A DNA stretch of 64,000 bases from Solicoccozyma terricola (GCA_001600875.1 BCLD01000011.1:248001-312000), one strand, 5' to 3'. Shown: positions 23,903-36,570, counted from the first letter of the stretch. The notes: generated from the letters alone by a model not told the origin. Numbers and translations: made by a program.

Positions 23903-25529
23903 ATCACCCGCGTTCTTAAATCAGCATGTCTGGGAGGTGAGCGGGACGGCGCTTCAGATCCTCCCGCGTTGTTACAATGCAGCTCATGCCAGAATGATAG
24001 CCTACAGGTACGCCGTCTTTGCATCCTCCTGTTGTAACGATACTTGACAAGGCAACGCACGGGCGTACCTTTGCCCGTGCAGCCACCGTTATAAACGCCC
24101 CAGGCAAATTGCCGCCGATGTTATCCTCCTTCCGTGTAAGTGGCGTCGACCGACTTGCCATCCCTACATGACCACTCCACCACTTCACCGCGATGCCGAT
24201 GCCACTGGAGGCAGCACCAATGTATTCATGTCTGCACTCTACTGGATATGATATCCAGTCTTTGTCATCCAGTGTCAGTTGGAAACAAAGTGAGGAGATG
24301 AAAGCGTCGATCTCGATCTTCCACGTTCCTTCCACTACCAATATCGGGGCCACCCACCACCACCACCGCCAGGAGCGGCTGCAACGAGGAAAAATAAGCC
24401 TCCGTGGGTTCGTATATGTGACGATCAAGCCATGTAGCAGCAACTTCTTCGGCCGTGTAGCAAGTCAGCGGACAGGGCTTCCAGATCTGTCCTATCAATT
24501 TTATAGGTGATATAGGACAACGCATGCTGTCAGTGTTGACAGGGCTTGTGAGATGGATGTGAGAGGCATTCCGCACGACGCAAGTCGTCTTCGGATAAAC
24601 GGATCCAGAGGGTTGGGAGAAGAAGTGATGTTGTGGATCGGAGAGCATTCGAGCTAAAATGAAAAGAAGTCCACTGACAACTTGGAGCTCGAGTCAATTG
24701 CCTCAGGGAAACAGTTCGATCATGTCGGTGAGTTTGACCAGGCCAACACTCGCGACCCTTATCTTTCTTGATCCGTCCTACCTTCCCTACCGATGCCCCT
24801 TGAAACTTGTCGGTGATTAATCGGTCGCACCGACTTCAATTGTGAATATGTCGAATTCAGCAGCTTTGGCGTCATTATCGCCAACCGCCTGGATCTCGAT
24901 GCTCGACGGATATCGTCACAATGCTCCACGGATGCAATGTTGAGATATGGACTCCGGAAACTGGCGTCTAGTTTGTGGTTGTTGGGTCGTGTCTTGTTTG
25001 ATACCAACAATACATATTGGAAAGGTTGACGGGCCGTTGAGCTTATCATTTGGGAAGCATTCCGCCTGGTTGAGCAAGTTGTTGAGTAGCATGTCAATTG
25101 ATTTCCCAAGTTCTAGATTTTCTTTTCCCTTTACCCCCGTGTTGTTGAAAACGTCGATGTAGGTGGAAAAGGGTCAGGGGTTCTTCGTTTCTCAGCACAC
25201 ACATCTGGCTCCATCTTTTGTTCGACCGGGACGACTGGTTGTCCAGGATCTCGCACGTCACAGACTTGATCGACATGGCACATTGAATTTAACCTACCAT
25301 CATCAACATTGGCTGTCGGCAAATGTCCCGTGGTCAGTAACCAATTTTATGTGCCAAGCGAGATGTCCGTAATAGTCCGACCAAACGGAATTGGTTGTCT
25401 TGTATCCGGTTGCATCCTGCAAACGCGACCTCTAAGGGTCGGTCTGATCTTCTGAAACCATGGGAGTTCACAACAGACTCACCCAACCACTTTGGCCCCT
25501 GCCATGTCCGATGTGTAAGTCGTGCAGTG
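23903..25529. other. Long intergenic region, no supported gene
   Basis: 1.6 kb. A 127-codon minus-strand ATG frame at 24265-24648 has no domain features. Other frames are short and overlap each other. No repeats or RNA gene were recognised. Confidence 0.45.
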
Positions 25530-26588
25530 ATGGAGGTGTCTGATGTTAGTGTTGATACCTTTGCCTTGATCAGTGAACCTACCAGCGAGGAATATGTGCA
25601 TGCATCTGCCGAAACGATAGAAGCATTGGCAGAGCAAATCGGAGCACTGGCCTGGCAACTCAGAGCAAGTGCCGAGCACCTCGGAGCACTAACCAAACCA
25701 CCCGCTAAAGCTCCGGCCAGACCAGCTACTGGACCATCTTTCCAGACACAACTATTGCTAAGGCCGGCCACCTTGCTTGTCCAGCAAAAAAGGGCCCCCG
25801 TGGAGGATACGCAGGGAATCCGAGTGGGAATCCACCCTAAGGCGCGTATGCTACGTTTGCGGGTCGATCATGTGCAACTGCTAACCCTACTCCACCTCGT
25901 CACCGAAGGCCAGTCCGACCTCTCTTACAAGGAATTGAGCCAAGTGATATCTCTCGTTGCTCTGATTGGTGCCTCATTCTCACTCAGCTCGTCGCTGCAA
26001 ATCTCGACGAGAGACTCAACGGCAATCGCAGGAAGAAAGGACGCCCAGGTCCTACTTGGAGTCTCTGCGATCCTTTTCGTGGCCGCGCTGGCGCTCAGTC
26101 TGACCTGCTTAATTCTGGTCACGCATCCCAGGGCCCTTCAATGTTGTAGTCGGAAAAAAACGAATCGGGAACCAACAGAGCAACATCAGATTAGTAAAAC
26201 AGTCAGAGTATTCCTAGGAGTATTATCACTCTTCAGTTTGGCTTGCATATTGGGAGCGTACATCATCGTCGGCGTTCCCCTGATCCGCAACTTGGCTCGC
26301 GGGGTGGGATGGGGCCTCATTGGCACAATGGTGGGACTTGTAATTCTCACCCTCTTAGTGTTTGTCTGTTTCACCTTCGCCAATTCTATCTTCCCTGGCG
26401 GACCCGAGTCAGGACACCATACAGCTGGGCGTTTGATCCATCGTCAGGACCATGACGGTCAGGAGGAAAGGCGAGTGGAAGAAGGGCAACAGGACGGGCA
26501 GCAAGACGGGCAGCAGGATGGGAGTGGACCTGCAACACCTTTCCAACCGCCTCGTACGCAAAATCCGTCAACACGAATTATAGCATAG
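25530..26588 (+). CDS. Membrane protein with helical N terminus and Q-Q-D-G repeats, unrecognised
   Basis: Start chosen at ATG 25530, the first ATG in a frame that is open through to TAG 26586-26588 (352 residues). Residues ~25-60 form an Ala/Leu/Glu-rich helix likely to be a coiled coil. About four hydrophobic helices lie between residues ~140 and ~295. The cytosolic-type tail contains three tandem Q-Q-D-G units (about 26487-26522). The open frame extends further 5' without an ATG, so an upstream exon is possible. No family recognised. Confidence 0.6.
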   Translation: MEVSDVSVDTFALISEPTSEEYVHASAETIEALAEQIGALAWQLRASAEHLGALTKPPAKAPARPATGPSFQTQLLLRPATLLVQQKRAPVEDTQGIRVGIHPKARMLRLRVDHVQLLTLLHLVTEGQSDLSYKELSQVISLVALIGASFSLSSSLQISTRDSTAIAGRKDAQVLLGVSAILFVAALALSLTCLILVTHPRALQCCSRKKTNREPTEQHQISKTVRVFLGVLSLFSLACILGAYIIVGVPLIRNLARGVGWGLIGTMVGLVILTLLVFVCFTFANSIFPGGPESGHHTAGRLIHRQDHDGQEERRVEEGQQDGQQDGQQDGSGPATPFQPPRTQNPSTRIIA

Positions 26589-27182
26589 GTGTCACACGGT
26601 AAGAAGTTCGACGACAAGTGGCTGGCTCATCGAATGCGTGAAATTCAGATAACCAAGTGAGCGCATTAGGGCATACGCCCATGCTTAGGGATAGCTATGT
26701 GGGCTTCTGCTTATTACGACAGCTGGGCACATGACTTGTGGGGTCAATCCTACAACGTTCCCAGAAACTGTACAAATCGAGGACGGTCTCGAGTTATGTC
26801 ATGCACCACCGAGGAGTCATCAAGGAGAGGGAAGAATGGTTAACCCAGAGCTCTCACTTTCATTCCCGCATGTCCATCTCCAGGCATCAACTCAAACCGC
26901 TCCTGGAAGCCTATTAGGGTCAGATCTGATTCCAAAAGCAAGGGGATACCAAAATCCGTCATCGGGACAGTCTTCACTTTCTTGTGCTGGTATCCTCACG
27001 AAGACAAAACTCGGCATCTGACACACACGCTACCTTCGTACTTCGTCGGTGTCTCGACGCCTCGGTATCAATTTCAGGCATCTGATTGAACCCATACAGA
27101 ATTTTCAAACGACACGCTCCAGCTACTTCTTGTATCGCTAGCTCACTTCAGCAAGCCAAGGTGCCAATACCCAATTGAACTA
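26589..27182. other. Convergent intergenic region, nothing convincing
   Basis: Holds a 96-codon ATG frame (26731-27021) without recognisable features. It lies between the 3' ends of two opposing genes. Confidence 0.4.
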
Positions 27183-29608
27183 TCACAACACCGATTGAAT
27201 TCCCTGCAATATCTTGATCACACCCCAAGCACCGGGATCCGGCACCCTTTGGGCTTTAAGCTCATCCTGACCGACGTATGCTGCGCGACCCGCTGTTGCC
27301 TCGATGTTGCGTGTGTTCTGGGCTGCTTCGAAGGCCGCCTTGAACGCGGCGTCAAAGTCACCACCCGAANTTCNCGAAAACGATTCCGTGAAGGCGGCAA
27401 GAGGGTCAACAAGCGTGCGACTGGGTGGTCGGGCCGCCGTGTAGTTGTACAGCTTCGTGAGAGCGTGAGCTAGTCCCACGGCCCAAAGAGCGGACGTGGC
27501 CGTTGAGCTTGATCCAGAAGCCGAGCCCGAAGCTAGACCGGCTGCCAAAGCGTTGGTCCAGATGCTGAGGAGGGCCATGGTTGTTGCTCGAGTCAGATGG
27601 TTGGGGTTCGCTTTCGTCTGCCTAAACATAATCAAATTATGACTCACGAGTACAGGGCACCTGATGTTCCGTCCATAGATTTCTCAATCTAGCAAATAAA
27701 ACCATCAGTGAGCACACTATTGTTCGCTCTTCAGCACCAAATTCGACTCACTACATGGGCCAAGTTCAACACTGCCGTCACGCAGTCTTTCGAGTCTACG
27801 CCATTTTTCTCTAGTAACTCTAGAACGCCTGTGGAGTACGTGCTTAGGACCTCCTAAGATACGGCCTCGATTTCCACGCTTGCATAGTCGACTCACTCTG
27901 CGCCCCAGCCTTGAGAGTCAGACCGCAATCACCGTCGCCTGCGACTATGAGAGAGAGAGTGAGATGAATACCAGTACGCGCTCAGCTGTGCTTTTCCAAT
28001 GATAGGACCCTCTCAACTCACTCGTATCATACTGAGTGATTTCGGGCTCCGCTTCGATCAAATTGCGGCATGCCGCCCTGAGGGCTGACGCGAACAGAGT
28101 AAAGTCGCTGACTGTCGGGTAGATATCATCTGATGCAGGTTAGCGACCTGCCAACCTCCACATAAGACGCAAGTTGTTCGGAACCTACATGGAACCGGCG
28201 CGCCACCACTTTTAACAACGGCTGTAGAAGAAGGTGCTACGACAACAGCCTCCACCGCTCTCGGTACGCTAGGTTTCTTCCAGCCCGGGGAAGAAGCAGG
28301 GCTGTCGAGCAGGTCGAGGATGACTGATGCTGACGCAGAGCCGGTTCGGGGTAAGAGCAACAGTGTGATGCTGAATCCAGGAAGGTTAAGCGAGGTCTAC
28401 ACAATCCGTTTCGAAAAGTGAGCTAAACCAGCAGACTGGACATTTAGCCAGGCGTACCATGAAGCTTCCTGCCATGACCCTCCTCACGACGATCTTCTGC
28501 TCCCTCAAAATCTCTAACGCATCATTCACTATCGACGTGATTTCCAATTCGCTGATGCCGCCGAGGTTATTGATCATCAGAACCACCTGGTCTTTTCCGT
28601 CGTGCTTGAAAGGGAGGAAAGATCTTTCCGGGTCGGAAGTTGAAGTAATAAGGCCTAACATTCGGGTGATAAGCGTCCGGGAGGACGGCAGTTTGATCTT
28701 CTCAATCCCCGGTTCGTTATGTATTCCTTGAGATGGGAAGGGAACAAGTTACTTGCCGGGAATGTCAGCAAATCCAGTTGGGAGATGGGGGATATCCAAA
28801 CCCGACGTGTCTCACCCATACCAATCTCTACTTCATCAACCTCGAGGTGACTCTCCCCAGCAGTACCTGGAATCTACCCAACAAGCAAGCGTTCAGTGTT
28901 GCATTTGGCTTATTCGGTCCCACAATGGCAGACTTACATTACAATGGTTCAGCCCAATACCAATGGTACCAACTTGTCCCGCTACCAATTCGGCCATGGC
29001 TTTCAATTCAGCAACAGAGGCACCGGTTTGGGCCAATGCGCTCGCAATCTTGTAGACAAGAACGGTGCCAGCGAGACCTCTTCTTCCAACGAGTGAACCT
29101 TGTTTGCGAGGGACTGCGCAGTCATCTCCCACGATGACGAGCTCCATAGGATTTCCTGGGTGTGTTACCGCGTGCTGTTCCTTTGCGAGGCCGAAGAGAA
29201 GAACATCTCCAGTGCTGTCGTGGACGTTTCGTCAGACCGGCAAAACGTCACGAGAGGTTGGGGAAGAATCGAACACCTGCATACTCACTATCTCATGATA
29301 ACGGCTAAAATACCCTTCTCATTATCCACCAGCTCTAGGGCCCGCCTGATCTGTCCAACATTAGGCGAAGCAAATACATTGCCAGACACTGCGGCTGACA
29401 ACAGTCCCTGGCCAACAAATCCTGCGTGACTCGGCTCATGGCCTGATCCACCTCCACTGATGATCGCCACTGCGTCCTTGGGAACGTGGGTGAGATGGGT
29501 AATGCGGTTTGCGGCATCGAGTGACAAGGCTGGTGAAAGTTGTATGAGCCCTGCCAAAGCGTCATTTACCAGGTTCCGGGGATCGTTGACGATGTGCTTG
29601 GAGGACAT
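27183..29608 (-). CDS. DAK: Dihydroxyacetone kinase (ATP-dependent, DAK1/DAK2 domains)
   Basis: Phosphorylates dihydroxyacetone to dihydroxyacetone phosphate in the cytosol, linking glycerol/DHA use to glycolysis. From ATG 29608 the N-terminal DhaK domain shows the nucleotide-loop-like G-G-G-S-G-H-E-P-S-H-A-G (about 29430-29465). The substrate-binding His lies in G-I-G-L-N-H-C-N-V-P-G, split by an intron near 28880-28940. The C-terminal DhaL (ATP-binding) domain ends with T-R-N-I-E-A-T-A-G-R-A-A-Y-V-G (about 27270-27315), the family hallmark. At least seven introns. The stop TGA is at 27183-27185. Bases 27370 and 27374 are N, in the DhaL domain, so two codons cannot be read. Several small exons in 27650-28130 were not fully resolved. 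Confidence 0.85.
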
Positions 29609-31477
29609 GACTGCAAGTAAGCTAGCAGCAGTGAGTTTGTCTTCTCAATTCTGGTATAGAGAAGATAATAAAGGTATGTCCTAAAAAGCAAGATTGGCGA
29701 AACAGCCATCAGCATATTAACAACCGTTGAGGCTGGCCAACGGGACTGCCATCGGCAGACCTTTACCTCGTTTTGCCGATACCTTGCTTGACCGACACTT
29801 GCCGCTCGGAAACCGGCTTAGCGCCCCGTTCGGGAGAGGAAGACAGACAGTGATTAGTCGATGAACCAGGATCTTCCCTCACCTGGGCCAGCGCCTCCAT
29901 GGTCATTTAGTCCTACTATCACCCGTCTTGAAAATTGGATGTCAACAAGGGCTAGATATTCCTGCTGACTGGTCCTGCATTTGGCATGGATTTCAAAGTT
30001 TAGTAACTTGTGGAGAAACCACCTATGACGCGGCGTCCTTTTCTTGGTCCGACGTTAGCCGAGACAGGCCGAGACAGCCTTCGGCTCGGCGATAAGCCAG
30101 TTGCGGTTAACATGTACCGCGACATCCTTCAACTTGACCATCCATTCCTGAAGCATCGTTTGCAGCAAACTCACTCACACAAGGCATGACGTCCGACTAT
30201 CCCTACATTTCCTCACGTATATCGCTACAAGGGAGAACTGCTTTCGCGCACTGGTTGCACGAGGGGGATTTGCAAATCGATGACGCGTGTTTGCAATGGC
30301 GGGAGCCGACGTGTTACGTGTGCAGCGAAGATCAGCTACCCGGAGACTTATTTCAAGGTCACAAAGGCAGACAGGAAAGCCACGATCGTCGAATGTCGCC
30401 AGAGCAGTCAAGGGGTTGGTGAAGCATGTGACCTTACCTCAAAGGCAGCGAGCTTTGGAGATTGCGGTGGATATTGTTGTGAACTGAGGGTTACATTTTC
30501 AAAGCCTCTTCATCCTCCCAATGCGTCTCGAGTGGTGCATCAGGTGGTGGTATTCGGAAGACCTTGACCGGGTGAAGAAGATCTCCTCGATACGAACGCT
30601 TCCTGATTTAGGCGAGGTCCGGCAGTGCAGCGGAACGTACACCTCGAACACCGGCGGAAGGAAAGACGTGCGCAAGGGTTGGCACTTGCCCAAAGCATCC
30701 GGAACTAAGATCGGCAATTGGACACTGAACTACACTGAGAGCTACTGCGAGGCATTCGGGGATATAACACCGTGCCTAAATCACCGATGTATATCGCGGC
30801 CCAACGCTGCCTCAATCAGGCGTTGCGCACAAATACCGTCCTCGGCCTCGAAGCGCGGGTCCACCTTGAGTTGATCAATAACTGCGTCCCTGGCTCAATG
30901 GCAAGGGGGGTGTGGGCACACAGCCCCATCGTCTCCGTAGTATGCCAGCTTTATGACCGTCGGGTTCTCGGTGGTACGCCATGGCATGGGAAGTTCCCTG
31001 GGAACGACGGAGGTATCCCTGACTCGGGCCTGCGCATGCAGCACTACCTTGATGGGGAGAAAAGCTTGTTACTGCAGGCACTGCGGCAGATGGTTCCTGC
31101 CAAGGGCGGCTTATACTTGCCGCAACATTGCCAAGCGTGAAGCCGGTGATGGGTTGGGGCGTCGAACGCAGTCCGTAAGTTCCAAAAGACGCCGCTGGGC
31201 AGCGAATGCTCCCCGCATCGTCGGCAGCCAGGCGGATAGGGCTGCCGAGAGCCTTAAGCGACGCCGTAGCAGGATCATCATGTCGAGGGGACTGATACCA
31301 AACCCGGCGCGGCCATCTTTGCGCTCGGAACGTTACCCGGCTTGGGCCTTCGTGGACGCGGTTCCCCGTCCGTGAGTTCCGGGCCCTTGTCTCACTGTCA
31401 CGTATGAAACTGTCGACCGGGGCAGGTAAATCTGAACAATACGACCCCATTCTTCCACCACATATTCCATCCTCAGC
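29609..31477. other. 1.9-kb region without a convincing gene
   Basis: Many short frames on both strands, including one 238-codon minus frame (30875-31591) that runs into the aldehyde dehydrogenase 5' end. None shows domain motifs. The GC-rich part 30500-31400 has coding-like composition, so a decayed gene is possible, but I could not identify one. The 3' part must contain the aldehyde dehydrogenase promoter. Confidence 0.4.
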
Positions 31478-33209
31478 ATGGCCAACAGCACCGAATCGTA
31501 CCCAGTCATTCATCCCGGAACCGGTTTGGTGGTGCATCGAGTGACTGCAGCCGGAGTGCAAGACGTGGACGACGCGATCGCATCTTGTCATGCTGCCTGG
31601 GAGTCTTGGTCTAGGCGGTCAATCAAAGAGCGGCGTGCTGTGGCACTGCGGTCTGCTCAGCTATTAAGGGACCCTTCGACAGGATGGTCGCAACGACTGC
31701 TTGAGGGAAATCTCAAGGAGACGGATGTTTCCCCCTTTTGGGCGAATGCTCAAGTCGATGGCGCAGCTGATGCCATAGAAGAGATTGCATGCTCGATGCA
31801 AGAGGCGTTGAAAGGCGAGTACATTGCACTATCCGACAGTAAGTCCGTGTTGTGTTTCGTTCGTGGTCACGGACGACTGACCATTCCACAACTGTCAGGT
31901 CATGCAGTGTTGGTGTCCCGAGAGCCGATGGGAGTTTGTCTCGCCATACCAGCATGGAACGCGGTGAGTCCGCTGACGACTTGTAACACGGCAAAAGGCC
32001 TGATAAATGTCCAGGTACACTCCCTCACCCTTCGAGCGATCTTGACTCCGATAATGGCGGGCAATACTGTCGTCCTCAAGACGTCTGAAATCACACCGCA
32101 TACTCAGTCGTTATGGGCTGAACTGCTGCAAGCATCCGGATTACCTTCTGGAGTCCTCGAGGTGGTACACATAAGCACGGACACCGCTCCCCAACGCATT
32201 GCGCAGCTTGTTGGTGATCAGCGAGTCAGGTGAGGTGGGCGTTGATCGGGCTCGTTTTCCCAAACTCACCCAGCCGAGACGACCCCCCCCCCCCCGGGGG
32301 GGCAGACACGTTAACTTTACCGGTTCTACCCGTGTTGGCTCGATAATAGCCTCTCTGGCCGGGAAATACCTTAAACCAACGCTCATGGAGCTGGGTGGAA
32401 AGGCTCCTGTTGTGGTTTTGTCAGATGCAGATATGGTCAAGGCCGCAAATGCCAGTAAGTTTTGAAGACTGGTGGAAAGGCAATGATTGACCACTTGCCA
32501 TTAGTCTTGTTCGGTACGATCATGAACGCTGGCCAAATTTGCATGTCGACCGAAAGGGCAATTGTGCCGCGGTCGGGATACGATACCCTGGTGTGTGCGT
32601 TACAAGACGCCTGGCATTCGCAACGCAAAGGCCCGATCGAGACTGCCAACGGTTTATTTTCGCTCAACTCAGCTGAGCGAGTTCGTCGCCTAGTCAGCGA
32701 TGCACTCGAAGCAGGTGCTGTCGATGTCTTGGGAACTTTCAAAGACGCCCAACACAACGCCGTTCCTGCCTGTGTCGTCGGACATGTCAGGAAAGACATG
32801 GCGATCTACTCGGAGGAGACTTTTGGACCCGTGTGTGTAATCATTGTCGTCGAGGACGATCTCTTCCCGGGTAGCCATCAACTCCTCGACGAGCTGGTAC
32901 GGATTGCAAATGACTCTGTCTATGGCCTGAGCGCGGCAGTCTGGAGCAAAGACCTAGCCGTCGCGATGAATCTCGCGCAAAGGATTCGATCTGGCGCTGT
33001 ACATATCAATGCACCGGTGAGTCGAATGTAACGAATCAAGGTTCGGCCAGCAACTGAAAATGGGCCACATGTAGACCCCTGCTGACCCGCCACAAGTTCC
33101 GCATGGGGGAATGAATCACTCGGGATGGGGACGATTCAACGGAGTCGAGGGATTGCGAGGCTTCACACAGGCGAGTTTGCATCTTATGGTTCCCACTACC
33201 CGATGCTGA
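31478..33209 (+). CDS. NAD(P)-dependent aldehyde dehydrogenase (vanillin/benzaldehyde dehydrogenase-like)
   Basis: Oxidises an aldehyde to its acid. ATG 31478. Core motifs in order: [14 protein letters not shown] (about 31921-31962), [11 protein letters not shown] (about 32058-32090), F-T-G-S-T-R-V-G (cofactor loop, about 32318), E-L-G-G-K-A-P with the general-base Glu (about 32388), and G-Q-I-C with the catalytic Cys (about 32538). E-E-T-F-G-P-V follows (about 32815). Introns: about 31841-31898, 31963-32013, 32230-32305, 32455-32510 and 33016-33072. The fourth exon opens with H-V-N-F-T-G-S. The final exon gives [15 protein letters not shown] and the stop is at 33207-33209. The E-P-M-G-V / salicylaldehyde-vanillin dehydrogenase-like pattern and the neighbouring vanillyl-alcohol oxidase suggest aromatic aldehydes as substrates; inference only. 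Confidence 0.88.
32283..32302 (+). repeat. C13-G7 tract at the 3' end of an aldehyde dehydrogenase intron
   Basis: Thirteen C then seven G immediately before the cag acceptor. Donor gtgagg is at about 32230. The tract sits where a polypyrimidine tract is expected. C13/G7 is self-complementary and could form a hairpin. Confidence 0.75.
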
Positions 33210-33515
33210 AGCGACGAACACAGACGCGCTCGATCGAGTTCTCGGTTGGAACAGAAGAGAGCCAACCACTTCCCCTGCATCTTCACGGTCTGTAATATCT
33301 TGTTAACGTGATGTCATTTGCGGGTGGCGAACCATTTGCGCCGATGAAATACGATTCATACTGTCACACGAACACCCGTCCTGTTTCAGTGCTCTGGTTA
33401 CACTGAACTCGCGCCCTCAACTCGGCCGGTCAGAGGAAACTTCCTAGCGGCAGTCGGCGAGTCAAAGTCACGAATGCGAAATCTCATATTCAATCTCCAC
33501 ACCTACAGCCTCAAT
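33210..33515. other. Convergent intergenic region
   Basis: About 306 bp between the 3' ends of the aldehyde dehydrogenase and the flavoprotein oxidase. No gene seen. Confidence 0.5.
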
Positions 33516-36077
33516 CTACTTTGTATGGCAATTTCCTTTTACTTCAAGACCAGACAGTGCTTCAACCACCTCGGCTTGGCTTCTGACGTTTTGATCACTC
33601 CGAGTCTCCCCACCGAGCAGCTCGAATCCTCTGCCTCGGTATTTGGCAGGCCAGATTCCGGAACGTCCGGGTGCTAAGATTCCGTTCGGATCCAGCGAGT
33701 CCTTGAGCAGTCTATTGAACTTGTTGATGGCGCCGTTATTCCAGCCATACGACGCAGCGACCTGGTCGGCCAGAGCGAGGTGGGTTCGATACTCGCCATA
33801 CCCCAGGTCGGCGCATTTCGTGACGAGTTCACGCGTGCATGCCAGAGCCTGAGCTTTCTGCTCCACGTTCTCCTTGTCATACATGAAGCAGCAGACGTCT
33901 GGGATGAGAGGTTAGCATCGACGCCAACCTCGAGAGATTGCAGGAACTTACGATGCATCTCTCTGGGCCCGATGAAAAAGGCGCCGATGTAGTCGAAGCC
34001 ATACTGGGTGCAGGACGATTGTCAGGGCCGATATCTCTGAATGACCGGGAGCACTCACCGCTTCCATGATATCGCGACAAATTTCCCGCTGTACATACGC
34101 AGCTTTACCTCTCGTGGCCGAAATAGGGGCGAAAAACAGATGTGCGCCCCCAGGAACCCTACAGGTCACCACGTCAGCGCGCAGCGATGCACCAATGTAC
34201 CATGTCGACGTACCAATTCATCATGTTGAGCTCTTGCCAGCACTGCAATATGTGACACCTTGGTAACGCTTTGAGGGCTAAAATATCACACATTCACTCA
34301 CAGGTATTCCGGCAGTAATCCTATGCCAAGTGTGAAGATATGCTTCGTCCCCGACATCCTCGAGGCCATAGAACTTGGCGCCCGGTACTTTCAACAACTC
34401 AGACTTGACGTATTCCATCATGCCCAACGTCATCTGGTCCGGTCCATAAAAGGCCATGTAGAGATTCCATGCCCCTGCAATGCAGTAGTGAGCCGCCGCC
34501 CTTCAGGCCGAACAAATGAAAACTGAACGTACCGGACGTGAACTCTTTGTAAAACTTTGTTTCCTCCTCCCTCTTAACGACACCACGGTCATCGTTCTCA
34601 AAGTCTGCTTTAGTGCGGTGGGTGATGGCATCTGTAAGTCCTGGTCGGAGAACTGGCGCGTTGCCGATGATGTGTCGCTGCATGAGCGGTCGTATGATGT
34701 CCACCACTGGCACTAGGTCCCCATCATGCTCGAACGTGGCTTTGAGCACGCGGATGCCTCCAGGATTTGGCATGAGTTGCATTCCCTGTTGTGAGGTGGA
34801 TTGGAGGTGGTGGGAGGTGAGCTGGGCAACGATTGGCGAGTGAGCAGTCCTCACCATCTTAGTCACGATTCCAAAGTTACTTTGCGAGAAGATCCCGTCA
34901 TGGTGTCTGAAATTGTCGGTATAGTCATTATTATCACAGCGCCATCCCAATTGTGATCAAACGTACGGTCCGAAACCATAAGGAAAGAGCTGCCAGGTGT
35001 CTGATCCTTCCATCGCTCCCATTCCTGTCCGAATGACCTCTCCATTCGGTAGGACGACTTCCTACAAGCGTTGAGCAGGATTGTGAGGGTGGCATAAAAC
35101 AACATGATCTCGACCGACTCACGAGACCACAATGGCTTCCCCAATGATCTCCGTGCTGGGTATAACCAACGCCACGGTCCAGCGCGTTACCCATGACTGA
35201 ACCAGCTGGTAGGTCAGGGACATCGATCCAGAGCTTGGTTCCGAGTCCAATCGTATGGAGATGTTCGTAGAGCTAGGGAATGCGGCAGAAATGAGCGAAG
35301 CGACGTAGGCTGGCAAGGCATGCGCCACGACGTACGGTCATGTATTGTACTCCCGGCTCCAAAAGTACTGTGGCATTCTCCTCTGAAACGTCGAGAATCC
35401 TGTTCATACGCTTACCAAGGTCGACGAGCACCGAGCCGCGAAGTCGGGGAGCAGAGCCTCCGTACCCTTTGGAGCTGCCATGTTAGTGGCAGCAATTTCG
35501 AACTGTTCCTCAAATCCCACCCACCGAGGTTTCGCCCGATAGCTATGAGGAATGCAAAGTCAGGAGAGCAACTCGTATGGCTGTTCGCGGCAACTCACAG
35601 ATCGGCCACAACGGTATCGACCACTTGTTAGCCCATTTGACAACGGCAACAACCTCCTCTGTACTTCCTGGATAGCAGACAGACGATGGCTGGAAATCGT
35701 CTTGATCCAGGCTAGATATTGGGGGGACGTCAGCGACACACAGGAAGGGCAGACTACATGCACAAGACCTACATGTGATATCCGTCATGGCTGAGTGGTG
35801 CATAGTGATAATCACTATCTACAAGCGGTCCATCATTCAGTTCCACATGCTCGTCCCCTAGCAATCGGCCGAGGTCGGAAAGAGCTTCGATCAACTGCTG
35901 CTCCGTCACATCTGGTGGCGTGACAAGACAGCGAGTGGTGCCCAGTTTCTCTACCACCTCGTCGTACTTGGGCCACGTCTTGTGAGGGAACAGGCCACGC
36001 GAGTTCCAGGTGGGGCAATCGACTTTCGGCTCCCGACCTTCTCGTGTAGCGGTAGATGGCTGAGTTGAAGGTGCCAT
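33516..36077 (-). CDS. Vanillyl-alcohol oxidase-type flavoprotein (covalent FAD)
   Basis: Oxidises 4-alkyl- or 4-hydroxymethyl-phenols (vanillyl alcohol, 4-(methoxymethyl)phenol, eugenol-type substrates) with O2, giving H2O2. Start ATG 36077 (M-A-P-S-T-Q). The PCMH-type FAD domain includes F-Q-P-S-S-V-C-Y-P-G-S-T-E-E-V (about 35690). The motif G-N-A-L-D-R-G-V-G-Y-T-Q-H-G-D-H-W (about 35140-35190) matches the vanillyl-alcohol oxidase active-site segment; the Asp before H-W corresponds to its catalytic acid. Near the C terminus, G-E-Y-R-T-H-L-A-L-A-D (His about 33781) matches the residue covalently bound to FAD. The following G-W-N-N-G-A and D-P-N-G-I-L-A-P-G-R-S-G-I-W-P are also typical. At least nine short introns; stop TAG at 33516. 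It shares a 493-bp divergent promoter with the MFS gene. Confidence 0.92.
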
Positions 36078-36570
36078 TTTCGAACTGTAGTGCTGAGTAG
36101 TTGACTGTCGGCGGTAAATTGTGCAAGGACATTCTACCAATCTGCCACAGTATCCGTTGCTATAATGGGGGTACCAAAGATGTCCAGCAAAGTGTCCCCG
36201 AGAACCTCGGGAAACTGCGGGGGACCACGGGGAGCTGCACGCCAACTCCGGGAGATAGAGGCATCCACTCGCTGATTGTCTCGCGGAGAAGCAGCATCTA
36301 TCCCGATCCCCCGGCAATCTCCGCCGCCCCGTGGGGGAGGGGGGCGGGGTGGAGAATCAAGAAATCACTCGCAAGTAGTGACTCCTGGTATGTTCCCCGG
36401 ATAGATATATAATAAGGGTCGTTTCCGGTTAACTCATTCCTTCCCTCCCTCCCTCCCTCAACTCGTCGGTACCTTAAAAAGACACATACCAAAACCAAGG
36501 CAAGTTACGTAGTCGCCCGAAAATAACTTCCACTCTCTAACCCTCTGTAGAACCCTCTTCTCTTCCTCAG
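36078..36570. promoter_or_regulatory. Divergent promoter of oxidase and MFS transporter
   Basis: 493 bp. Contains a perfect inverted repeat CCCGAG-AAC-CTCGGG at 36197-36211 (embedding CCG-N7-CGG, the general form of Zn2Cys6 sites) and TTCCCCGGA at 36393-36401. A CCCT repeat (36440-36460) lies nearer the transporter ATG. Confidence 0.45.

Noticed and set aside
30875..31591. 238-codon minus-strand frame
   Set aside because: No domain features, overlaps the aldehyde dehydrogenase 5' exon on the opposite strand, and composition looks like a shadow frame.
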